Below are positions 57,704 through 64,000 of a stretch of 64,000 nt of DNA, piece after piece. Both the position numbers and the translations under genes were made by a program. Position 1 is the first letter of the stretch. Each line of letters starts with the position of its first letter. The notes beneath the pieces were generated by a model that worked only from the letters and a program-made list of their open reading frames with translations, was not told the DNA's origin and did no database searches. This DNA comes from Amycolatopsis iheyensis (GTDB lineage: Bacteria > Actinomycetota > Actinomycetes > Mycobacteriales > Pseudonocardiaceae), in the NCBI RefSeq assembly GCF_024703995.1, contig NZ_JAMXQV010000013.1:232002-296001 (forward strand). Direction: 5' to 3'.

Positions 57704-58650
57704 GCCGCTGGGGCCTCACGATCCCGCTGACCGGGGTGCCGCTGACGGCGCACCGCGAGCTGGTCGAACAGCTGCCGGACCTGGGCTACACCGACGCGTG
57801 GACCGCGGAAACGGCGGGCACCGACGCGTTCACGCCGCTGGTCCTGGCGTCGCAGTGGGCGCCCCAGCTGCGCCTCGGCACGGCGATCGTCCCGGTGTAC
57901 ACACGCGGCCCGGGCCTGCTGGCGATGCAGGCGGCGACGGTCGCCGAGCTGGCGCCGGGCCGGTTCGTCCTCGGCATCGGCGCGTCGTCCCCGGTGATCG
58001 TCTCGCAGTGGAACGCGGCTTCGTTCGACGAGCCGTTCGCGCGCTCGCGGGACACGCTGCGGTTCCTGCGGACGGCGCTGGCGGGGGAGAAGGTCAGCGA
58101 GAAGTACGACACCTTCGCCGTCTCGAAGTTCCGCCTGGAGCGCCCGGCCGACCCGCCGCCGTCGATCATGCTGGCGGCTCTACGTCCCGGCATGCTCCGC
58201 CTGGCTGCGCGCGAGGCCGACGGCGCGATCACCAACTGGCTGGCGGCCTCGGACGTGCCCAAGGTGCGGGCGGTCGTCGGCCCGGACGTGGAGCTGGCGG
58301 CCCGGATCTTCGTCTGCCCGACCGAAGACGCGGAGGCCGCGCGCGGTCTGGGCCGCATGCTGATCTCGAGCTACCTGACGGTCCCGGTGTACGCGGCGTT
58401 CCACGACTGGCTCGGTCGCGGCGAGCAGCTGGCCCCGATGCACGAAGCGTGGGCGGCGGGCGACCGGCAGAAGGCCAACCAGGTGATCCCGGACTCGGTG
58501 GTCGACGAGCTGGTGATCCACGGCAGCGTCGAGTCGTGCCGCGAGCAGGTTCAGTCCTATGTGGACAACGGCCTGACGACGCCGATCATCGCCCTGCTGC
58601 CGACCGGCGGCGATCCGTTCGAACAGGTCCGCGGGCTCGCGCCACGCTGA
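57700..58650 (+). CDS. LLM-class F420-dependent oxidoreductase
   Basis: 316 residues, luciferase-like TIM barrel: GYTDAWTAETAGTDAFTPL, LRLGTAIVPVYTRGP and LAPGRFVLGIGASSPVIV. It probably uses coenzyme F420; the substrate is unknown. The ATG overlaps the peptidase stop (ATGA 57700-57703), so the two are one operon. Confidence 0.9.
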   Translation: MSRWGLTIPLTGVPLTAHRELVEQLPDLGYTDAWTAETAGTDAFTPLVLASQWAPQLRLGTAIVPVYTRGPGLLAMQAATVAELAPGRFVLGIGASSPVIVSQWNAASFDEPFARSRDTLRFLRTALAGEKVSEKYDTFAVSKFRLERPADPPPSIMLAALRPGMLRLAAREADGAITNWLAASDVPKVRAVVGPDVELAARIFVCPTEDAEAARGLGRMLISSYLTVPVYAAFHDWLGRGEQLAPMHEAWAAGDRQKANQVIPDSVVDELVIHGSVESCREQVQSYVDNGLTTPIIALLPTGGDPFEQVRGLAPR

Positions 58651-58705
58651 TATTCCGTTGCCGCGGCCGGCGCCCGGGTGTTTCCTGGGCGCCGGAGGAG
58701 GACGG

Positions 58706-59083
58706 ATGAGACGGAAGACGCCGCAGGAGAAGAAGCGGCTGAGCTACCTGAAGGACCGGCGCGACGACTACGGCGAGAACGCCAAGTCGACCCGCAAGAA
58801 CCTGCCGCGCAGCAAGGCGTTCGCCCGCCGCACGAACCGGGCGCGGGAGAGCGTGGCGCTGCGGGCGGCGAGAGGCGTGCCGGACGAAGCCCGCGCCGAG
58901 GCGGCCGAGCAGCGGATCCTGCGGCGACGCCGCCAGGTGAAGCGGAAGTGGGCCGACACGACGCTGGCCGAGTACGTCGAGTGGAAGCTGGAGCGCCGCG
59001 CGTCGCGGGAGAACGGCCGGGCCACCCGGCTCGACGAGGCACTCGGGCGCGTGCAGCGGCGCCTGGGCCGTCCGGACCGCTAG
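58706..59083 (+). CDS. small highly basic protein of unknown function
   Basis: 125 residues, strongly basic and helical (RKTPQEKKRLSYLKDRRDDYGENAKSTR-type content, RRRRQVKRKW). It could bind nucleic acid. A GGAGGAGG site lies 5 nt before ATG 58706. Its TAG overlaps the TAG of the convergent crcB gene in CTAG (59080-59083). I do not recognise a family. Confidence 0.7.
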   Translation: MRRKTPQEKKRLSYLKDRRDDYGENAKSTRKNLPRSKAFARRTNRARESVALRAARGVPDEARAEAAEQRILRRRRQVKRKWADTTLAEYVEWKLERRASRENGRATRLDEALGRVQRRLGRPDR

Positions 59084-59454
59084 GCGAAGATCCCGGTCGC
59101 CAGCAGCAACCCCAGCGCCCCCGAGGCCAGCCCCGCGACCGCCGTCACCACGACGTTCAACACCGCGTACAGCCGCGTCTTCTCCAGGAACAGCCGCACG
59201 GTCTCGTACCCGAACGTCGAGAACGTCGTCAGCCCGCCGCAGAACCCGACCGCCACCAACGCCCGCACCGACGACGGCTCGGCGCCGTGCAGGAGCCAGC
59301 CGCTCAGGAAGCCCAGGATGAACGAGCCTGCCACGTTCACCGTCAGCGTGCCGAACGGGAACGGCGAATCGCGCCACGTCTGCACCCGCCGGTCGGTCAG
59401 GTAACGCAGGATCGAGCCCGCCGCGCCGCCGAGGGCCACCAGGACCAGCGTCAC
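59080..59454 (-). CDS. crcB: fluoride channel subunit CrcB/Fluc
   Basis: 124 residues, four membrane segments. GGAAGSILRYL near the N-terminus, TLTVNVAGSFILGFL with the pore Asn, and GGLTTFSTF (Phe box) are diagnostic. It exports fluoride as a dimer, perhaps with the second CrcB encoded two genes upstream. GTG 59454 overlaps the DUF190 stop (GTGA). Confidence 0.94.
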   Translation of the reverse strand: MTLVLVALGGAAGSILRYLTDRRVQTWRDSPFPFGTLTVNVAGSFILGFLSGWLLHGAEPSSVRALVAVGFCGGLTTFSTFGYETVRLFLEKTRLYAVLNVVVTAVAGLASGALGLLLATGIFA

Positions 59455-59783
59455 TCGGTCCGCCCCACGTAGCGGACCACCTCGACCTGGTCGAGCGTCA
59501 CCAGGCCCTCGCCGATCAGCTCGTCCAGCTGCGGCAGGAACGCGCGCAGCTTCGCTTCGACGTCGATGATCACGATGACCACCGGCAGGTCCTCCGACAG
59601 CGACAGGATCCGCGTCGTGTGGATCAGCGACGACGCGCCGTAGCCCTCGACGCCGCGAAGCACCGAAGCGCCCGCCAGCCCGGCGTCGCGCGCCCGGCGG
59701 ACGATCTCGTGGTAGAGCGGCTTGTGGTGCCAGTGGTCGTCTTCGCCGATGTAGATCGTCAGGCGGGTGGCCGGTCCCTCCAT
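59451..59783 (-). CDS. DUF190 family protein
   Basis: 110 residues with the DUF190 pattern LTIYIGEDDHWHHKPLYHEIVRRARDAG and GYGASSLIHT, PVVIVIIDVEAK. DUF190 proteins resemble PII-like signalling proteins and occur with crcB. Its ATG shares one base with the TGA of the upstream crcB. Confidence 0.92.
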   Translation of the reverse strand: MEGPATRLTIYIGEDDHWHHKPLYHEIVRRARDAGLAGASVLRGVEGYGASSLIHTTRILSLSEDLPVVIVIIDVEAKLRAFLPQLDELIGEGLVTLDQVEVVRYVGRTE

Positions 59784-60190
59784 CAGCGTCCCTTCCGCAT
59801 CGCGCGCGTCGCCGTCAAGCCGGCCGTGACGGCGGCCAGGCACAGCGCCAGTGAGGCCGCCACGTACAGCAGCGAACCCAGTATCCGCCCGGCCGTGGCC
59901 GCCTCGAGGGTGTCGGTCACGAACGTGGAGAACGTCGTGAACCCGCCGAGGATCCCGACGCCGAGAAACGGCCGGAGCAGGTGGTGCGGCCGCGCGGTGG
60001 TGGTCAGCACCGCCATCAGGACCCCGATGAGCAGGCAGCCCAGGACGTTGGTGAGCAGCGTCGCGACCGCGAACTCCCCGCGCGCGTGCGGAACCGCCAC
60101 GGACAGCCCGTACCGGGCCAGGCTGCCGAGCGCGCCGCCGGCGCCGATCGCGAGCAGGACGTCCCACCGGGTCGCGGGCACGCTGATCAC
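59783..60190 (-). CDS. crcB: fluoride channel subunit CrcB/Fluc
   Basis: 135 residues, four membrane segments: GGALGSLARYGL, TLLTNVLGCLLIG with the pore Asn, and GGFTTFSTFV. It is the first gene of crcB-DUF190-crcB. The paired genes suggest a heteromeric channel. GGGAGG lies 6 nt before the GTG start. Confidence 0.94.
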   Translation of the reverse strand: MISVPATRWDVLLAIGAGGALGSLARYGLSVAVPHARGEFAVATLLTNVLGCLLIGVLMAVLTTTARPHHLLRPFLGVGILGGFTTFSTFVTDTLEAATAGRILGSLLYVAASLALCLAAVTAGLTATRAMRKGR

Positions 60191-60211
60191 CTCCCGGCCC
60201 GAACCTACCCC

Positions 60212-60248
60212 GCGGGGCTGACGGCCCCCCGCCGGCCGTCAGCCCCGC
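60212..60248. terminator. terminator hairpin after the FAD oxidase gene
   Basis: GCGGGGCTGACGGCC (60212-60226) pairs perfectly with 60234-60248 around 7 nt, 4 nt after the stop of the minus-strand oxidase gene and just ahead of crcB. Confidence 0.8.
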
Positions 60249-60252
60249 CGGC

Positions 60253-61641
60253 TCACGCCGGCCGGATGTTCTGGTTCACGTGGAAGACGTTTTCGGGGTC
60301 GTAACGCCGCTTCACCGCCGCCAGCCGCGCGTAGTTGCCGCCGTAGGACGCGCGGACCCGGTCCTGGCCCTCCTCCATCATGAAGTTGACGTACGCGCCG
60401 CCGGCCGACGTCGGGTGCAGGTCCGCCCAGTAGTCCCGCGTCCACTCCGACACCAGCTCCGCGTTCGCCGGATCCGGGTCGACGCCGACGATGACGCCGG
60501 ACCAGCCGCCATCGCGGTGGGGGAACGCGGTCGCGTCCGGCGCCACCCGGGCCGCCGCGCCGTCGATCGGGTACAGGTGCATCGAGGAGTGCATCGTCGG
60601 CAGCTGCTCGCCGTGCTCGAGGTGGATGGCGATCGCGTCGTCGGAGATCTCGTGGAAGACGTCCGCGCGCCAGTACCACTGCAGCCCGGCGGGGTAGAGC
60701 GCGTCGAACGCGCCCTGCAGCGCCGTGTACGGCAGGTCGTGCAGCCCGACGACCAATGGCGAGCCGAACTCCCGCACCGGCGCCAGCACTTCGTCGGCCT
60801 TGTCGTGCGAACCCGTGTAGCACCAGATGATCGCGCACGCCTTGCGGCCCCACAGCGCTTCGGGGAACGGCGGCGCGGGCGGGACGGTGATCAGGCCGAA
60901 CCAGCCGTTGAGCTCCTCGGGCAGCGACGGCAGCAGCTCCCGGTACCAGCGCAGCACGTCCGGGGTGTCGGCCAGGTCGTAGAGCACCGGCCCGCCGATG
61001 ACCGTGCCGTGCTCGCCGATTTCGTGGCAGCGGAAGGTGAACGACGTGACGACGCCGAAGTTGCCACCCCCACCGCGCAGGGCCCAGAACAGGTCGCTGT
61101 GCGAGGTCTCGTCGGCGTGGACGAACGAGCCGTCGGCGAGCACGACGTCGGCGCCGAGCAGGTTGTCGACGGTCAGGCCGAAGCGCCGGGCCAGGTAGCC
61201 GATGCCGCCACCGAGCGTCAGGCCCGCGACCCCGGTGGACCCGACGATCCCGGACGGCGTGGCCATCCCGAAGGCCACGGTGGCGTGGTCGACGTCGCCC
61301 CAGGTGCACCCGGCGTCGGCACGCACGGTGTGGTTCACCGGGTCGACGGTGGTGCTGCGCAGCCGCGACAGGTCGATCACCAGCGCGCCGTCGGCGACGC
61401 CGAGCCCGCCCGCGTTGTGCCCACCCCCGCGGATGGCGAGGTCCAGGCCCTGGGCACGCCCGTAGCGGACGCAGGCGACGACGTCGGCGGTGTCCCGGCA
61501 GTAGGCGATCGCGGCCGGTCGCTTGTCGATCATGGCGTTGTAGACGGCCCGGGCGGCGTCGTAGCCGGGGTCGGCCGGGGTGACGAGGTCGCCGCGCAGG
61601 GCGGTGGCCAGTTCTTCGTGCGGCAGAGCGGTGGTGGTCAT
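60253..61641 (-). CDS. FAD-linked oxidoreductase (BBE/PCMH type)
   Basis: 462 residues. IRGGGHNAGG contains the probable His for covalent FAD, GVAGLTLGGGIGYLARRFGL and LFWALRGGGGNFGVV are PCMH-domain signatures, and the BBE C-terminus ends YDPENVFHVNQNI. The Cys used for a second flavin bond in the berberine bridge enzyme appears absent. It is an alcohol, sugar or secondary-metabolite oxidase; the substrate is unknown. GAGAGGGA precedes the ATG. Confidence 0.9.
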   Translation of the reverse strand: MTTTALPHEELATALRGDLVTPADPGYDAARAVYNAMIDKRPAAIAYCRDTADVVACVRYGRAQGLDLAIRGGGHNAGGLGVADGALVIDLSRLRSTTVDPVNHTVRADAGCTWGDVDHATVAFGMATPSGIVGSTGVAGLTLGGGIGYLARRFGLTVDNLLGADVVLADGSFVHADETSHSDLFWALRGGGGNFGVVTSFTFRCHEIGEHGTVIGGPVLYDLADTPDVLRWYRELLPSLPEELNGWFGLITVPPAPPFPEALWGRKACAIIWCYTGSHDKADEVLAPVREFGSPLVVGLHDLPYTALQGAFDALYPAGLQWYWRADVFHEISDDAIAIHLEHGEQLPTMHSSMHLYPIDGAAARVAPDATAFPHRDGGWSGVIVGVDPDPANAELVSEWTRDYWADLHPTSAGGAYVNFMMEEGQDRVRASYGGNYARLAAVKRRYDPENVFHVNQNIRPA

Positions 61642-61711
61642 GGTGTCCCTCTCGGATTTCCGGTACCCGGGGGAACGTAGGCAGCGGGCGTTCGCCGGGC
61701 GTTCGGTCCGT

Positions 61712-64000
61712 TCACGGGACGGGGCGAACGCCGGCGAGATCGGCCGAACACCGGTCGAGCAGCGCCACGCTGCCCTGCGCACGAGCCATCGCCACCGCCG
61801 CTTCCAACCGAGGCACTGGATCGGCGTCGTGCGCCGCCCGCAAGCGCAGCACCTCCGGCAGCCACCAGCGGTCGTCGCGGGCCTCGCCCGCCGCCAGCGC
61901 CGCGTCCAGCGTCGCGCGGGCCGCGTCCGGGGCCGATAGCTCGGCCACCAGCGCCAGCCAGTACGGCATCCGCGCGAACGAGCCCTCGGCCTTCAGATGG
62001 GCGACGCCGTCCTGGGCCGCCGCCAGCCCGGCCGCGCCGCCGCGGAACCAGCCGCCCAGCACCAGCGCCCATTCCCGGTAATACGCGAAGCCGTACCGGT
62101 CGCACAGCGCGTGCAGCTCGGTCACCGCCGCCCACATCGCCGGGCGGTCGCGGCGCATCTGGTGCGTCACGCCCGCGTACGCGAGGCCGATGGCCAAGCT
62201 GTACGGGTCGTCGACCTCACGAGCGCGCGCGATCGCCTGTGCGGCGCTCGCCACCGCCGCGTCGTCGTCGCCGAGGAGCCAGTGGGCGTGCGCCGCCCAG
62301 GCCGGGCCGTGGACGTCCGGCCGGGTGCCGACCGGCAGCCTGGCCAGGCCACGCGTGCGGGCCGCGGCGAGCGCGAAGTGCCGCACCGCCTCCTCGGGGC
62401 GGCCGAGGCTGACCGACGAGCCGGCGTACGCGAAATGCGCGGTGCCCGTCTCCGCGGCCGTCGCGTCCGGGCCGAGCAGCCGCAGCGCGCGTTCGGCGAC
62501 CTCGTGGGACTGCGCGGTCCGGCCCTGGACGAACCTCGACGAGAAGACGGCCAGCAGCGCGGTCACCGTCGCCGCGGGGTCGCCGGACGTCTCCGCCAGC
62601 ACGAGCGCGCGTTCGACCGTCCGCTGCAGCTCCGGCGAGGAGTAACCGTGCCGGGCGTTGAGCGGCCCGGCGAGCTCGTCGAGGACGGCGTGCTCGGTCC
62701 GGTCCCGCGCACCGCTCACCGGCCGGGCGCGGACCAGCGCCAGCGCCTCGCCGAGGAGCCGGATCGCGTCGGCGTGGGCGAACGTGCGCGCGGCGACCGC
62801 CGCCGCCCTTCGATACGACGCGACGGCGCGGTCCGGCCGCCCGCCGCGGGCGTACTGCTCGGCCAGCTGCGCGGCGACGGCGTCGGTGTCGTCGGCGTGC
62901 AGCAGCTCCATGCCCTGGGCCAGCCGCCGGTGCAGCAGCCACCGGCGCGGCGGGCTGACCTGCTGGTAGGCGGCCTCGCGCAGCAGGTCGTGGGTGAAGT
63001 CGTAGCCGCCCCGGAACTCGCGCACGATCCGGCGGCGCCACAGCTCGTCCACCGCGTCGACGACGGTGTCCGCGTCGAGGTCGCTGGCCTCGGTGAGCAG
63101 CTCGAGGGTGAAGTCCCGGCCGGCCGCGGCGGCGAGCCCGGCGACCTCGCGCGCCGCCGGCCCCGGTTGCGCGAGCCGGGCCCGCAGCACCGCGCCGAGG
63201 CTCTCGGTGGGCGGCGAGTCACCCGCGCGCAGGGCTTCCACGACGAACAGCGGATAGCCGCCGGTGGCCGCGTGCAGCACTTCGCGGTCCGACGCCGACA
63301 GCGGCCGTCCGGCCACCGCTTCGCCGAGCTGCGCCGTGCCGATGGCGTCGAACGGGCCCAGCGGCAGCTCGGCCAGCCGGCCGTCGTCGCGCAGCTGGGC
63401 CGTCCACGACGCCACGCCCGGAGCCAGGGCGCCTTCGCGCAGCGTTGCCGCGACCAGCAGCGGCGCGTCCGGCAGCAGGCCGAGGCAGAAGGTGAGGAAC
63501 GCGCCGGTCTCCTCGTCGCACCACTGGACGTTGTCGAGCACCAGCAGGACGGGCCGCCCGCCGGCGGTGAGCGCCCGCGCCAGCCCTTCGAAGAACCGCG
63601 GCCGCTGCCACGCTTCGAGCACGGGCTGGCCGCCGTCCGGGCGCGCGGCGGGCAGCAGCCGGGCGAGCTCGGCCCGCCACACCGGGTCCAGCGACTCGGC
63701 GGCGCGCTGCAGCGCGGGCGTGCGAAGCCAGTCGGTGACCGGCGCGAGCGCGAGCCGTCCCGGGGTGCCGAAGCACCGGCCGGTGGCGACGATCGCGCCC
63801 TCGGCCCCGGCGAGCCCGGCCAGCTCGGCGACGAGCCGGGTCTTGCCGACGCCGGCGTCGCCGCGCACCAGGACGATCCCGGCGCGGCCCGCCGCGGCCG
63901 TCCGCCACGCTTCGCCGAGCCGGGCCAGTTCGGCGGCCCGGCCGACGAGCCCGGGCGCCGACGGCCGCCGCGGCTCCCGGTCCGGCCGGGCGAGCAGCCG
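61712..64000 (-). CDS. large ATPase transcriptional regulator (AfsR/LuxR-like), N-terminus off window
   Basis: At least 760 residues, continuing beyond the right edge. An AAA/STAND ATPase with LVGRAAELARL before Walker A (RGDAGVGKTRLV) and Walker B LLVLDNVQWCDEE is followed by TPR-like helical repeats (AQLAEQYARGGRPDRAVASYRRA, AYAGSSVSLGRPEEAVRHF). No C-terminal LuxR helix-turn-helix is present, so any DNA-binding domain must be N-terminal (SARP/BTAD type) and lies outside. It may control the downstream FAD oxidase gene, 70 bp away. Confidence 0.85.
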   Translation of the reverse strand, partial: RLLARPDREPRRPSAPGLVGRAAELARLGEAWRTAAAGRAGIVLVRGDAGVGKTRLVAELAGLAGAEGAIVATGRCFGTPGRLALAPVTDWLRTPALQRAAESLDPVWRAELARLLPAARPDGGQPVLEAWQRPRFFEGLARALTAGGRPVLLVLDNVQWCDEETGAFLTFCLGLLPDAPLLVAATLREGALAPGVASWTAQLRDDGRLAELPLGPFDAIGTAQLGEAVAGRPLSASDREVLHAATGGYPLFVVEALRAGDSPPTESLGAVLRARLAQPGPAAREVAGLAAAAGRDFTLELLTEASDLDADTVVDAVDELWRRRIVREFRGGYDFTHDLLREAAYQQVSPPRRWLLHRRLAQGMELLHADDTDAVAAQLAEQYARGGRPDRAVASYRRAAAVAARTFAHADAIRLLGEALALVRARPVSGARDRTEHAVLDELAGPLNARHGYSSPELQRTVERALVLAETSGDPAATVTALLAVFSSRFVQGRTAQSHEVAERALRLLGPDATAAETGTAHFAYAGSSVSLGRPEEAVRHFALAAARTRGLARLPVGTRPDVHGPAWAAHAHWLLGDDDAAVASAAQAIARAREVDDPYSLAIGLAYAGVTHQMRRDRPAMWAAVTELHALCDRYGFAYYREWALVLGGWFRGGAAGLAAAQDGVAHLKAEGSFARMPYWLALVAELSAPDAARATLDAALAAGEARDDRWWLPEVLRLRAAHDADPVPRLEAAVAMARAQGSVALLDRCSADLAGVRPVP

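Noticed and set aside
60191..60252. Fluoride riboswitch before crcB
   Set aside because: The gap is 62 bp and mostly occupied by a perfect terminator hairpin; no crcB-motif pseudoknot pattern is visible.
60253..61641. Bicovalent flavin attachment in the FAD oxidase
   Set aside because: The His motif is present but the position of the second Cys reads as a Ser/Gly segment.

Overview
The window is a chromosomal stretch from a very GC-rich actinobacterium (about 70-73% G+C by eye, strong G/C third-position bias, many GTG starts, tight ATGA/GTGA stop-start overlaps). Mycothiol-dependent and F420/LLM-type enzymes, the coproporphyrin haem genes, Asp23/AmaP-type envelope genes and a DUF3000 protein beside hemE point to Pseudonocardiaceae, most likely Amycolatopsis. 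The genus is an inference from gene content. I see no rRNA, tRNA, CRISPR, insertion sequence or prophage.

Layout. 1-5,904: a truncated alpha/beta hydrolase, a Tat-exported PHP-domain protein, a small FtsX-ectodomain-like protein, and the fadB-fadA beta-oxidation pair. 5,992-7,868: two unassigned proteins. 7,899-15,375: a four-gene operon usually called urea carboxylase/allophanate hydrolase, which fits guanidine degradation better, with a divergent TetR regulator. 15,470-18,817: RNase D, a NarL-type response regulator, a 745-bp non-coding gap and DUF3000. 18,906-23,465: hemE-cgoX-chdC and a CoA transferase. 23,592-26,627: an operon of two membrane proteins with Gly/Ser/Cys-rich tails, a DUF692/MNIO enzyme and a small partner. 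This is the best candidate for an undescribed system. 26,702-31,674: msrB, a small membrane protein, a Ser/Thr kinase, a TVP38 membrane protein, a LigD-type polymerase and a secreted protein.

32,002-36,590: DUF6221, an LLM oxidoreductase, a mini S1 protein, a P-loop kinase, a mycothiol-dependent enzyme and a PucR-type regulator that appears frameshifted. 36,680-39,251: proline catabolism (pruA, proline dehydrogenase). 39,300-42,838: thioredoxin, DUF2630, a repeat array, a lipoprotein hydrolase lacking its nucleophile, and a LigC-like DNA ligase. 42,865-46,796: an ECF sigma factor followed by six Asp23/AmaP-type envelope genes, preceded by a RibD-like reductase. 46,886-52,098: zapE, a PAP2 phosphatase, an amino-acid oxidase, a GH5-like hydrolase and DUF2252. 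52,550-58,650: rocD, ArsR-AHSA1, ppk2, an S9 peptidase and an LLM oxidoreductase. 58,706-64,000: a basic protein, a crcB-DUF190-crcB fluoride operon, a FAD oxidase and a large ATPase regulator cut by the window edge.

Recurring sequence signals: many genes have a TANNNT -10 box ending 6-8 nt before the start codon (leaderless transcription). Several perfect long palindromes sit between convergent or divergent genes. A palindrome GTCCAC(A/T)GTGGAC recurs inside coding regions where Ser-Thr-Val-Asp is encoded.
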